A DNA stretch of 64,000 bases from SIG575 sp964507395 (GTDB lineage: Bacteria; Bacillota; Clostridia; Oscillospirales; Acutalibacteraceae): the NCBI GenBank assembly GCA_964507395.1, contig CAZDQE010000001.1, positions 45,006-109,005 on the forward strand, given 5' to 3'. The translations under genes and the position numbers were made by a program. Shown here piece by piece: positions 17,522-26,087 of the stretch. Under the pieces are notes generated by a model that was given only the letters and a program-made list of their open reading frames with translations, was not told the origin of the DNA and ran no database searches. The stretch's first letter is position 1, and each line of letters starts with the position of its first letter.

Positions 17522-18323
17522 AAAATTAAGACTTGATGCTGCTGTTTTTGAACAGGGACATGCAGAAAGCCGTGAAAAAGCAAAGGCTCTTATTATGGCG
17601 GGACAGGTTTATGTCAACGGTCAGAAGGCTCTCAAAGCAGGTTTGTTTCTTAAACCTGAAGATTCTCTTGAAGTAAGAGGAAGTAAAATGCCTTTTGTCA
17701 GCCGTGGAGGATATAAGCTTGAAAAAGCACTCAATTCTTTTGATTTTAAACTTGATGATGCAGTTTGTATGGATATCGGTGCTTCAACAGGCGGTTTTAC
17801 TGACTGTATGCTGCAGAGAGGCGCAAAAAAAGTTTATTCAATTGATGTTGGCTATGGTCAGCTTGCATGGAAGCTTCGTACTGACGAAAGAGTAGTCAAC
17901 CTTGAAAGGACAAATTTCCGATATCTTGATAAGGAAACTGTCAGTGAAGAAATTGATTTTGCAAGTGTCGATGTGTCTTTTATTTCACTTAAAATAATCC
18001 TGCCTGTGCTTCGTTCCTTTCTGAAGGATAATGCAATGGCAGTTTGTCTTATAAAACCTCAGTTTGAGGCAGGCAGAGAAAAAATCGGCAAAAAGGGAGT
18101 TGTCAGAGAACTGTCAACTCATATTGAAGTAATTGAAAATATAACTTCCTTCGCGGTAGAAAACGGTTTTACCGTTAAAGGTCTTACTTATTCACCGATT
18201 AAAGGCCCCGAAGGAAATATTGAATATCTTATGTTGGTGGAAAAATCAGAAGATGCAAAAATGCTGTCAGATGTTTCACCGAAAGAGTTAGCGGAAGAAT
18301 CACATAAAAATCTTGACAAATGA
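17514..18323 (+). CDS. TlyA/YqxC-family rRNA methyltransferase, haemolysin-like
   Basis: A 269-residue protein with an N-terminal S4 RNA-binding domain (LRLDAAVFEQGHAESREKAK, then AGQVYVNGQ) and an FtsJ-like SAM-dependent methyltransferase domain (DIGASTGGFTDC, YSIDVGYGQL, LIKPQFE). Members 2'-O-methylate 16S and 23S rRNA. The start is probably TTG 17514, with AAGGTGAG 8 nt upstream; GTG 17505 lies within that site. The order dxs-tlyA-nadK-argR-recN is conserved among Firmicutes. Confidence 0.92.
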   Translation: MAEKLRLDAAVFEQGHAESREKAKALIMAGQVYVNGQKALKAGLFLKPEDSLEVRGSKMPFVSRGGYKLEKALNSFDFKLDDAVCMDIGASTGGFTDCMLQRGAKKVYSIDVGYGQLAWKLRTDERVVNLERTNFRYLDKETVSEEIDFASVDVSFISLKIILPVLRSFLKDNAMAVCLIKPQFEAGREKIGKKGVVRELSTHIEVIENITSFAVENGFTVKGLTYSPIKGPEGNIEYLMLVEKSEDAKMLSDVSPKELAEESHKNLDK

Positions 18324-18333
18324 GGTGAAAACC

Positions 18334-19179
18334 GTGTTTGCAGTTGTACCCAACCTATCAAGGCTTCATGCAGAGAAAGTGACTAAACATGTCTGCGAGG
18401 AAATGAAAAAGCTTAATGCCGAATTTGCAATGTGCGAGGAGCATAAAGAAATGTTTTCCTCATTTTGCAGTACATATATGAATGAAGATGACATGTACCG
18501 CCATTCTGATGTTATCATTGCAATCGGCGGCGACGGCACAATTATAAGCTGTGCAAAAAAGGCATCTGCTTTTTCAAAACCGATTCTAGGCATAAATGCA
18601 GGCAGAGTAGCCTTTATGGCAGGTCTTGAAAGTCAGGAGCTTGAATATCTTGACAGACTGATTGAAGGAGACTATACTGTTGATAAAAGAATGATGCTTG
18701 CCGCTTCAATTGTAGTTGACGGAAAGGTAGAAGAGCAAATAAACTGTGTCAATGATGTTTTTGTGGGACGGTCTCAGAATGTTAATATGGTAAATCTGAA
18801 GGTTATGTGTGACGGTGCAACGGTCAGCGACTATTATTCCGACGGAATAATTCTCTCAACTCCTACAGGCTCAACTGCTTATTCTTTGTCAGCGGGCGGT
18901 CCTGTAATCGACCCTCTTATTGAAAGCATACTTCTTACACCTGTTTGTCCTCATTCTCTTTTCCAGAGACCTATGATTTTCAGGAGCGAAAGTGTCCTTG
19001 AAATCACAAATGATACTGCACCGGGCACTGCGTTTGTTTTTTTTGACGGCGGCGAAGGGTATCCCATATCAAAAAATTGCAAAGTAGTTGTCCGTAAATC
19101 TGAGAAAACGGCAGATTTTATACGCATAAAGTCAGACACTTTTGTTGATATTCTCAACACAAAATTAAGAAGCAACTGA
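18334..19179 (+). CDS. nadK: NAD kinase
   Basis: A 281-residue ATP-NAD kinase that makes NADP. The GGDGT motif (IAIGGDGTIIS), the INAGRVAFM substrate region and the STPTGSTAYSLSAGGP motif are all present. The start is GTG 18334 with GAGGTG six bases upstream; the earlier TTG at 18313 overlaps the tlyA stop and has no site. It is followed 13 bp on by argR. ppnK is an older name. Confidence 0.94.
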   Translation: MFAVVPNLSRLHAEKVTKHVCEEMKKLNAEFAMCEEHKEMFSSFCSTYMNEDDMYRHSDVIIAIGGDGTIISCAKKASAFSKPILGINAGRVAFMAGLESQELEYLDRLIEGDYTVDKRMMLAASIVVDGKVEEQINCVNDVFVGRSQNVNMVNLKVMCDGATVSDYYSDGIILSTPTGSTAYSLSAGGPVIDPLIESILLTPVCPHSLFQRPMIFRSESVLEITNDTAPGTAFVFFDGGEGYPISKNCKVVVRKSEKTADFIRIKSDTFVDILNTKLRSN

Positions 19180-19192
19180 GAGGTAGACTAAA

Positions 19193-19645
19193 ATGAAAAG
19201 AAAAAGACATGCCCTGATTCTCAAACTTATTGAGGAAAATCCTATCGCAACTCAGGAAGAACTTCTTGAATATCTTTGCAGTCATGATTTTGATGTAACG
19301 CAGGCAACGGTATCAAGAGATATCAAAGAGCTCAGACTTATTAAGATTACTGATGAAAACGGCAGATACAGGTATAGTATACCTAAAGAGAAATCAAGCG
19401 ACATGAGTTCAAAATTTCTTATGCTCTTCTTATCTGCGATAACAAGTGTTGATTATGCAATGAATATTGTTTGCATCAACTGTCATTCAGGTATGGCGCA
19501 AGGCGCTTGCAGTGCTCTTGATAATATGTCATTTACTGAAATTGTCGGCACTGTTGCAGGCGACGATACAATTTTTGTCCTTTGCAGAACAGAAGAAAAC
19601 GCAAAAGAGCTTACAGAAAAATTTAAAGGTTTAATGTCCGAATAA
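19193..19645 (+). CDS. argR: Arginine repressor ArgR/AhrC
   Basis: A 150-residue regulator with the N-terminal winged helix (ILKLIEENPIATQEELLEYL, TQATVSRDIKEL) and the C-terminal arginine-binding oligomerisation domain, where GTVAGDDTIFVL is the ligand loop. Hexamers bind ARG boxes with arginine as corepressor and control arginine metabolism. GAGAGGT precedes the ATG. The position upstream of recN is standard in Firmicutes. Confidence 0.95.
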   Translation: MKRKRHALILKLIEENPIATQEELLEYLCSHDFDVTQATVSRDIKELRLIKITDENGRYRYSIPKEKSSDMSSKFLMLFLSAITSVDYAMNIVCINCHSGMAQGACSALDNMSFTEIVGTVAGDDTIFVLCRTEENAKELTEKFKGLMSE

Positions 19646-19657
19646 GGGTGGTTTATT

Positions 19658-21361
19658 TTGCTCAGCAGTCTGAAAATTGAGAATATTGCAGTAATTGAAA
19701 GTGCTGATATCAGTTTTGATATCGGTCTTAATGTGCTGACAGGTGAAACAGGTGCAGGTAAATCAATCATCATTGACTCTATAAACGCAATACTTGGTGA
19801 GAGAACCTCAAAGGAACTCGTAAGAACAGGCACGAATGTTGCATCAGTGACTGCTTTTTTTACTTCTGTAGGAGAAAATGTCAAAGAAAAACTTGAAGAA
19901 ATGGGACTTGAATGTGAAGAAGATTATTCTCTCCTTCTTCAAAGAAGAATTTCTGCTGACGGCAGAAATGTCTGCAGGATTAACGGCGCGGCAGCAACTG
20001 TTTCAATGCTCAAAGAACTTGGAAAAACTTTGGTAGACATTCACGGTCAGCATGATAACCGTTCGCTTCTTCTGAAAGATAACCATTTGTCCTACATAGA
20101 CAAGCTGGCATCAAACGAAGAGATTCTCAATGATTATGCTGCTTCTTATAAAAAATTTGTTGCATTAAAAAAAGAACTTAAAAACCTCCGTAACAACGAG
20201 GAAGAAAACGAAAAAAATGCTGAGGTCCTTCGTTTCCAGATTGATGAAATTGAGAAAGCTGATATAACTGCAGGTGAATTTGAAGAACTCAGTCTGAAGC
20301 GTGATAAGCTTGCTAATGCTGAGAAAATCAGTTCAGCTCTTTCTCTTTCTTATAATGAGCTGAACGGTGCTGATGAAGAGGTCGGAATTTTAGTAAGACT
20401 TAAAAATATCCTTGAAGAGGTAAAAAGTATTTCTTCATTTGACGACATGGACGAGGTTTCAAAGAATCTTGCAGGTGCAGTTTATACTGTTGAGGAATGT
20501 ACTCAGAGTATAAAAAACAGTCTTGATTCAGTGGAGTTCAACCCTGCGCTTCTTGAAGAAACAGAAGAAAGACTCGACCTCATTTCAAAACTGATGAAAA
20601 AATACGGCACAGACGAGAACGGACTTCTCGTTCTGCTTGACGAATTTAAAGAGAAGCTTACAAAAATTGATTCATCGGCAGACAGGATTGAAAAACTGAC
20701 TGATGAGCTGAACTCAGCGGGGCAGGAAATGCTTGATAAGGCTGAAAAATTATCTGTTTCAAGAATAAAGGCAGGGGAAATTTTTGCAAAAAAGGTTTGT
20801 GATGAACTGAAATTTCTCGATATGCCCAATGTCAGATTTGCAGTTGACAGAAAGGATAAACCTCTCGGCATTACCGGTAAAGATGATGTTGAATTTTTGA
20901 TTTCTGCCAATGTGGGTGAAGAGCCGAAGCCTCTTATTAAAATTTCATCGGGCGGTGAATTGTCACGCATAATGCTTGCGATAAAAAATGTTCTTTCAGA
21001 AAAAGACGATGTAATGACGATGATTTTTGACGAAATCGACTCAGGTATCAGCGGTCAGGCGGCAACCAAGGTTGCGAAAAAGCTTTATGATGTGGCGGAA
21101 GGAAAACAGGTAATCTGTGTTACTCACTTGTCACAGATTGCGGCATTCGCAGACAGCCATTTCTTTATCAACAAAGAAACTCACGGCGAGCATACCTTTA
21201 CAAGTATTAAAGCTTTGCAGGAAAACGAGAGAAAATATGAGCTTTCACGCATCAATGGCGGTACCGTTATTACGCAGACACTTCTTTCTGCAGCGGAGGA
21301 AATGCTGATGCAGGCTGACAGTTATAAAAGGAGCAGAGAAAATGGATCAGAAGAAAATTGA
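19658..21361 (+). CDS. recN: DNA repair protein RecN
   Basis: A 567-residue SMC-like ATPase for double-strand-break repair. The Walker A motif GETGAGKS is near residue 31, the long central coiled-coil arms run from about 150 to 400, and the C-terminal SGGELSRIMLAIK signature is followed by Walker B IFDEIDSGISG. The start codon is TTG 19658 with AGGGTGG upstream. The 3' end overlaps the UPF0291 gene by 20 bp. In Bacillus spoIVB and spo0A come next; here they do not. Confidence 0.96.
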   Translation: MLSSLKIENIAVIESADISFDIGLNVLTGETGAGKSIIIDSINAILGERTSKELVRTGTNVASVTAFFTSVGENVKEKLEEMGLECEEDYSLLLQRRISADGRNVCRINGAAATVSMLKELGKTLVDIHGQHDNRSLLLKDNHLSYIDKLASNEEILNDYAASYKKFVALKKELKNLRNNEEENEKNAEVLRFQIDEIEKADITAGEFEELSLKRDKLANAEKISSALSLSYNELNGADEEVGILVRLKNILEEVKSISSFDDMDEVSKNLAGAVYTVEECTQSIKNSLDSVEFNPALLEETEERLDLISKLMKKYGTDENGLLVLLDEFKEKLTKIDSSADRIEKLTDELNSAGQEMLDKAEKLSVSRIKAGEIFAKKVCDELKFLDMPNVRFAVDRKDKPLGITGKDDVEFLISANVGEEPKPLIKISSGGELSRIMLAIKNVLSEKDDVMTMIFDEIDSGISGQAATKVAKKLYDVAEGKQVICVTHLSQIAAFADSHFFINKETHGEHTFTSIKALQENERKYELSRINGGTVITQTLLSAAEEMLMQADSYKRSRENGSEEN

Positions 21362-21545
21362 CAGAATAAATGAACTTGCACACCTTGCAAAGGAGAGGGA
21401 ACTTTCTCCTGAGGAACAGGCGGAAAGACAAGCCCTCAGACGTGAATATATTGATGCTTTCAAAGCCAGCCTTGTGGGGACACTTGAGAGCACATATATT
21501 GTAGATGAAAAAGGTAATAAGAAAAAAGTTCAACGCAAGAAATAA
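21342..21545 (+). CDS. UPF0291/DUF896 small protein (YnzC-like)
   Basis: A 67-residue protein with the family pattern KIDRINELAHLAKERELSPEEQAERQALRREYI. The fold is a short helical hairpin with a basic tail. Its function is unknown; the Bacillus relative YnzC is linked to the SOS-regulated yneA operon. AAAGGAG precedes the ATG inside the recN 3' end, so it is cotranslated with recN, and a terminator follows directly. Confidence 0.9.
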   Translation: MDQKKIDRINELAHLAKERELSPEEQAERQALRREYIDAFKASLVGTLESTYIVDEKGNKKKVQRKK

Positions 21546-21549
21546 GTTT

Positions 21550-21590
21550 AAAGCACTGCTTAATGAGAAATCTTAAGCGGTGCTTTTTTT
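21550..21590 (+). terminator. Terminator closing the nusB-recN run
   Basis: A 14-bp stem (21550-21563 with 21573-21586, one G-U pair) has a 9-nt loop and ends in seven T. It lies 4 bp after the stop of the UPF0291 gene. Confidence 0.9.
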
Positions 21591-21651
21591 GTGTCAAAAA
21601 TCCTGCAAATAAATATTATGTTAGTGATTGATAATATTGGGAGGTAACGAA

Positions 21652-22299
21652 ATGAACAATCAGGAATTGCAGAATATGATTGAACAATACAAGAAGGAAC
21701 TGTTGAAATATGCAGAAGAAAACGGAGGTTTTGTGAAAAGCGATGTGATTTCATCTTTGCCGAGAGCCGAGAGTGTTGCGTCAATAGTAAGTTCTCCCGA
21801 CAATACGGGAAAAGAAGCTGATATTACGGAGCTTGAGGGTACAAATCCCGATTCCTTCAATGCAGGCAGAAAAGAACCTGTATACAGAAACGTTGAGGAT
21901 TTTAAGGCAAAAAATAAAGGCGAAGGCTCTTTGCGTGTTCAGGCTTTCAGCGGAAGGCAGACTTTCCCCGTAGTAAATGCACGCGTGATTGTCAGTAAGG
22001 ATTTCACGGACGGTACATACACTTTTTTTGATGATTTAACAGACACCAGCGGTATTGTTGAGAATATGACACTTTCTTCTCCAGGCAGGAATGTTGCAAC
22101 AGAGAATAACACAGTTTTACCTTATTCTACCTATACCATAAAGGTAACACATCCTTTTTTCAGAACGACGGTTTATAATAATGTTCCTGTTTTTGACGGT
22201 ATTACATCAATTCAGCCGGTGAATCTTGTTCCGAAAACAGGCACACCCATTGATGACGACGATATTGTATATAACGAGACAGAACCTGTTGATTTATAA
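21652..22299 (+). CDS. Carboxypeptidase-regulatory-like domain protein, possible spore-envelope component
   Basis: A 215-residue protein without signal peptide. The first 35 residues are charged helix, 35-90 a low-complexity acidic linker, and about 92-195 a beta-rich domain (GSLRVQAFSGRQTFPVVNARVIV ... YTIKVTHPFFRT) that resembles transthyretin-like or carboxypeptidase-D regulatory domains. It pairs with the SpoIID-like peptidoglycan-binding gene 11 bp downstream; similar pairs are, from memory, frequent in clostridial sporulators. Absence of a signal peptide fits a protein made in the mother cell and laid on the spore surface, which is inference. The start is ATG 21652 with GGGAGG eight bases upstream. 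Confidence 0.7.
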   Translation: MNNQELQNMIEQYKKELLKYAEENGGFVKSDVISSLPRAESVASIVSSPDNTGKEADITELEGTNPDSFNAGRKEPVYRNVEDFKAKNKGEGSLRVQAFSGRQTFPVVNARVIVSKDFTDGTYTFFDDLTDTSGIVENMTLSSPGRNVATENNTVLPYSTYTIKVTHPFFRTTVYNNVPVFDGITSIQPVNLVPKTGTPIDDDDIVYNETEPVDL

Positions 22300-22310
22300 G
22301 GAGTGATTAC

Positions 22311-23657
22311 ATGATCAATGAACCCTTTATTCCACGTACAATTACCGTACATCTCGGTACACCACAGTCAAATGCCCGGAATATTACGGTAAGCTTTCCT
22401 GATTATATAAAAAACGTAGCATCAAGTGAAATTTATCCCACGTGGCCCGAAAGCGCTTTGCGTGCAAATATTTACGCGATTACTACTTTTGCTCTTAACA
22501 GAATCTATACCGAACATTACAGAAGTCAGGGATATAACTTCGATATTACAAATTCGACACAGTATGATCAGGCTTATGTTCAGGGCAGAGATATTTTTTC
22601 CAATATCTCAAAACTCGTTGATGAGCTTTTTAACGACTATGTTGTGAAGGATGGTACTATTTCTCCTTATTTTACGCAGTATTGCAGCGGCAGAGGCGTA
22701 AACTGTAAAGGACTTAAGCAGTGGGGGACAGTTGACCTTGCAAACAGCGGATATGTGCCCTATGATATCTTGAAATATTATTACGGTGATGTAAATTTAG
22801 TAAAAAATGCACCTGTAAGAGCGAATATTCCGTCGTACCCGGGCAGAGCATTGAGATTGGGTGACAGAGGTGAGGATGTAAGAACGATACAGCGTGAACT
22901 TAACAGAATCGCTGCGAACTACCCTGCGATTCCTACAGTTCCCGTAGATTTAGGCGTTTTTGATGCGGCGACAGAGAGGGCAGTACGAGCTTTTCAGAAG
23001 ATTTTCAACTTAACTCAGGACGGAATTGTCGGCAAAGAAACATGGTATAAATTGAAATATATATACTCAAGCGTAAAAGGTCTTTCGGAATTATACTCGG
23101 AAGGCGTAACATATTCTGAGGCTGAACGTGCTTTCAGTAAAGTTTTACAACAGGGTAACAGAGGTACTGAGGTTCAGGCATTACAGTATTACCTCAACTT
23201 TATTGCATTTTTCAATGATGCGTTACCGGATATATCTGTTGACGGAATTTTTGGTCCTTCGACCCGCGACGCAGTTCTTGCTTTTCAGAGATATTACGGT
23301 CTTACTCAGGACGGCATTGCAGGCAGAGATACATGGAACAGAATTCAGACTGTTTATCAGAGTATTCTGAATAATTTACCTAAAGAATATCAATCCTACA
23401 GTTCTCTCATTTATCCCGGCACAGTTTTGTCTGTGGGTTCAACGGGAAAGGTTGTTGAACAGGTTCAGACCTATCTTCGTGTAATCGGCCAGAACAACAG
23501 TTCGGTTCCCGTAATCAATGTTGACGGTACGTTTGGCAATGCAACGCGAAATGCAGTCAGAGCCGTACAAAAGCTTTACGGAATAGATCAGACAGGCGTA
23601 GTAGGACCGTCAACATGGAACGCAATAGTTGAATTATATAATGGTTACAGAGCATAA
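22311..23657 (+). CDS. SpoIID-like domain protein with three peptidoglycan-binding repeats
   Basis: A 448-residue protein without signal peptide. Residues 1-165 form a SpoIID/LytB-like region: YPTWPESALRANIYA, FDITNSTQYDQAY and the late GLKQWGTVDLANSGY...ILKYYYG signature. Then come three PG_binding_1 domains at about 180-250, 275-345 and 375-440, each with LRxGDxGxxVxxLQ, VDGxFGxxTxxAVxxFQ and G(I/V)VGxxTW motifs. This suggests binding and possibly cleavage of spore cortex or wall peptidoglycan. It follows its partner gene at 11 bp and is followed by a SpoVAF-like gene. I cannot confirm the catalytic glutamate of SpoIID, so it may be a binding protein only. Confidence 0.8.
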   Translation: MINEPFIPRTITVHLGTPQSNARNITVSFPDYIKNVASSEIYPTWPESALRANIYAITTFALNRIYTEHYRSQGYNFDITNSTQYDQAYVQGRDIFSNISKLVDELFNDYVVKDGTISPYFTQYCSGRGVNCKGLKQWGTVDLANSGYVPYDILKYYYGDVNLVKNAPVRANIPSYPGRALRLGDRGEDVRTIQRELNRIAANYPAIPTVPVDLGVFDAATERAVRAFQKIFNLTQDGIVGKETWYKLKYIYSSVKGLSELYSEGVTYSEAERAFSKVLQQGNRGTEVQALQYYLNFIAFFNDALPDISVDGIFGPSTRDAVLAFQRYYGLTQDGIAGRDTWNRIQTVYQSILNNLPKEYQSYSSLIYPGTVLSVGSTGKVVEQVQTYLRVIGQNNSSVPVINVDGTFGNATRNAVRAVQKLYGIDQTGVVGPSTWNAIVELYNGYRA

Positions 23658-23707
23658 TTTTTGAAATTCTTGGCAACATAACTAAAAAGATTTTAGGTGG
23701 TGCCGAC

Positions 23708-25126
23708 TTGAAAAATATAAGCAAAAGTTATGATGAAACCATTGGTCTACTTGATGATATTCTGCGTATTGATGAAAATTTCGACCTGATCGGCAGAGAA
23801 ATGATAATCGGCGGAAGACAGTCAAAAATGTATTTTGTAGACGCTTTCTGCAAGGATGAAATACTTGAAAAAATGCTTGAATATCTGACAAGGCTTGACG
23901 AGAAACAGTTAAAGCACGTAAAGAATACAAGAGATTTTTGTTCTCATTTTATTACCTATACGGAAACGGATGTTGAGTCGTCAATTGATACTGTTGTGTC
24001 AGCTGTTCTTTCAGGCACCCTTGCGCTCATAATCGAAGGCTTTAATCAGGCAATTATGATAGATGCAAGAACTTATCCTGTGCGCTCCCTCGGTGAGCCT
24101 GATAATGATAAGGTTTTACGCGGTTCACATGACGGCTTCTGTGAAACACTTGTTTTTAATACCGCACTTATAAGAAGAAGAATCCGTGACCCTAAGCTTA
24201 CATTTTCCGCGATGAAGGTTGGTAAAAAATCGAAGACTGATATTGCTCTCTGTTATCTTGACAATGTTGTTGATAAGAAGTTGCTTGAGAGCCTGAAAAA
24301 ACGCATTAACAAAATTGATGTTAATACCCTTGCAATGAGTCAGCAGAGTCTTGTTGAGAGCCTCATTCCGAAACAGTTCTATAATCCTTTTCCGAAGGTC
24401 AGATATACGGAACGTCCTGATGCTGCTGCGGCGTGTATTTCTGAGGGGAATATTATAATTCTTATTGACAATTCGCCTGCGGCGATAATTGTAAAAACGA
24501 GCTTTTTTGAATTTTTTCAGGATTCAAACGATTATTATTTTTCACCTGTTATAGGTTCTTATTTAAGATTCGTGAGAATGTTTGTTTTTACACTCTCTGT
24601 TCTTCTTACGCCTACATGGTACCTGTTGGTAGATAATCCTGCTTATATACCCGAGTGGCTGTCTTTTATAAGGATTGATGAACCGTCAGGTGTACCCGTA
24701 CTTGCGCAGATAATTACAATTGAACTCATAGTCGATATGTTGAAGCTGGCATCAATAAACACACCCCAGGCTCTCAGCAGCTCCTTCAGCGTAATCGGTG
24801 CTCTCATTTTAGGTGAGTTTGCAGTAGGTGCAGGATGGTTTTTGCCTGAAGTGATTCTCTATATGGCGTTTGTTGCAATTGCTAATTTCACACAGCCAAG
24901 CTTTGAACTCGGTTATGCAATGAAATTTTCACGCATTACAGTGATAATACTGACCGCGATTTTCGGCTTGTGGGGATATATAGGCGGCTTTGCGATAATG
25001 GTTATTCTGATTGCCACAACAAAAACTCTTACTGGCAGGACTTATCTGTATCCGCTCATTCCGTTTGACAAAAATGCAATAAAAAGCCTTATTGTCAGAC
25101 ATTCAATAGGTAAAAGTAAAAACTAA
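23708..25126 (+). CDS. Spore germination protein, SpoVAF/GerA-A family
   Basis: A 472-residue membrane protein. The soluble N-terminal half (1-275) carries REMIIGGRQSKMYFVDAF, typical of SpoVAF, and the LIEGFNQAIMIDARTYPVRSLGEP region of the GerA-A family. The membrane half has about five helices, with FYNPFPKVRYTERPD before it and the LIPFDK motif near the end. In Bacillus SpoVAF lies in the spoVA operon and forms a spore-membrane channel complex with FigP; here no spoVA genes are next to it. The start is TTG 23708 with AGGTGG upstream. The stop overlaps that of the convergent deacetylase gene by 3 bp, with no terminator between. Confidence 0.88.
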   Translation: MKNISKSYDETIGLLDDILRIDENFDLIGREMIIGGRQSKMYFVDAFCKDEILEKMLEYLTRLDEKQLKHVKNTRDFCSHFITYTETDVESSIDTVVSAVLSGTLALIIEGFNQAIMIDARTYPVRSLGEPDNDKVLRGSHDGFCETLVFNTALIRRRIRDPKLTFSAMKVGKKSKTDIALCYLDNVVDKKLLESLKKRINKIDVNTLAMSQQSLVESLIPKQFYNPFPKVRYTERPDAAAACISEGNIIILIDNSPAAIIVKTSFFEFFQDSNDYYFSPVIGSYLRFVRMFVFTLSVLLTPTWYLLVDNPAYIPEWLSFIRIDEPSGVPVLAQIITIELIVDMLKLASINTPQALSSSFSVIGALILGEFAVGAGWFLPEVILYMAFVAIANFTQPSFELGYAMKFSRITVIILTAIFGLWGYIGGFAIMVILIATTKTLTGRTYLYPLIPFDKNAIKSLIVRHSIGKSKN

Positions 25127-25986
25127 GCTTCTATTATATCAGCAAAAAATCTTTCTGTTGAAACAGACGAAGGTCTGTTAAATCTTCCGAGGTGATACAG
25201 TGCTTCTGTATCGCCTTTTTCTATTATGTTTACCCTTTCTTCACACAGCAGTGTGGCTTTGAAACCAAGTTCTTTTGCAAGAGAAATTGTTTCATCCTTG
25301 TAAGCTCCGAAGGGGAAGGTGAGCGTATTAGGTGTGTAGCCGGTTTTTTCTTTTATCAGATTCTGCATTTTAAGAATGTCTGCTCCCACTTCCGTGTTGT
25401 ATGTAGCAACATCTTCATCTTTTTTCTTGCAGATTCCCTTTCTTGTGCTGTCATTTTTGTGCAGGTCATAAGAATGGTTTTGTATTTCAATTACATTGCC
25501 ATTGGCAAGTTCTTTTATTTCTGCCCAGTCCATGTATGAGTAAGTAACATTATGGTCGGGATTTTCTGTGAAAAATGTCGTATATTCACCGACAACTGAT
25601 GCTACTGCACACATGTCAAGCTCTTTCAGTAACGGATAAACATATTCATAAACACTTTCAAAGCCGTCATCAAATGTTATTATAATCGGTTTTTCCGGCA
25701 GTTCTTTATCACCGTTTACATAAGAAATCAGGTCGGTCATGTTTATTGTTGTGTAGCCGTTTTCTTTAAGATAAAGCATGTCATTCTTAAATTCATCATA
25801 CATAACAGTATATTTGCCTTTTCTTGAAGTTTTTTTCGTAATCTGATGATACATTATAATGGGGACGGGCGTTCCGCTATTTTCTTCGGCTTCCGTAATC
25901 AATGGTGCAAAATACAGAAACGCACAGGTTATAATAATAAATACCGCTGTAAAGAATATGTAGGTTTTCCTGATTTTCAAGACCAT
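25123..25986 (-). CDS. Membrane-anchored polysaccharide deacetylase (NodB domain)
   Basis: A 287-residue protein with an N-terminal signal anchor (about 6-24) and an extracellular NodB domain. The metal and catalytic motif TFDDG and the second metal motif HSYDLH (H-S/T-x4-H type) are present, and LTFPFGAYKDET supplies the groove motif. PIIMYHQITK near residue 40 is typical of the PgdA/XynD-like subgroup that deacetylates N-acetylglucosamine in wall polymers. The start at ATG 25986 has AAGGAG eight bases upstream; the GTG at 25995 overlaps it. It converges with the SpoVAF-like gene; the two stops overlap. Confidence 0.88.
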   Translation of the reverse strand: MVLKIRKTYIFFTAVFIIITCAFLYFAPLITEAEENSGTPVPIIMYHQITKKTSRKGKYTVMYDEFKNDMLYLKENGYTTINMTDLISYVNGDKELPEKPIIITFDDGFESVYEYVYPLLKELDMCAVASVVGEYTTFFTENPDHNVTYSYMDWAEIKELANGNVIEIQNHSYDLHKNDSTRKGICKKKDEDVATYNTEVGADILKMQNLIKEKTGYTPNTLTFPFGAYKDETISLAKELGFKATLLCEERVNIIEKGDTEALYHLGRFNRPSSVSTERFFADIIEA

Positions 25987-26020
25987 ATCAATCACTCCTT
26001 TGTAAATTTGTATGTTTAAC

Positions 26021-26049
26021 TTGATATTTTATTGAATAAGAGTTATAAT
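26021..26049 (+). promoter_or_regulatory. Sigma-A promoter of the M42 peptidase run
   Basis: TTGATA (26021-26026) and TATAAT (26044-26049) are 17 bp apart, 39 bp before the ATG at 26088. Confidence 0.65.
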
Positions 26050-26087
26050 AATCTGTAAAATTATTTTGAAAGAAGTGAATCGGTTGT

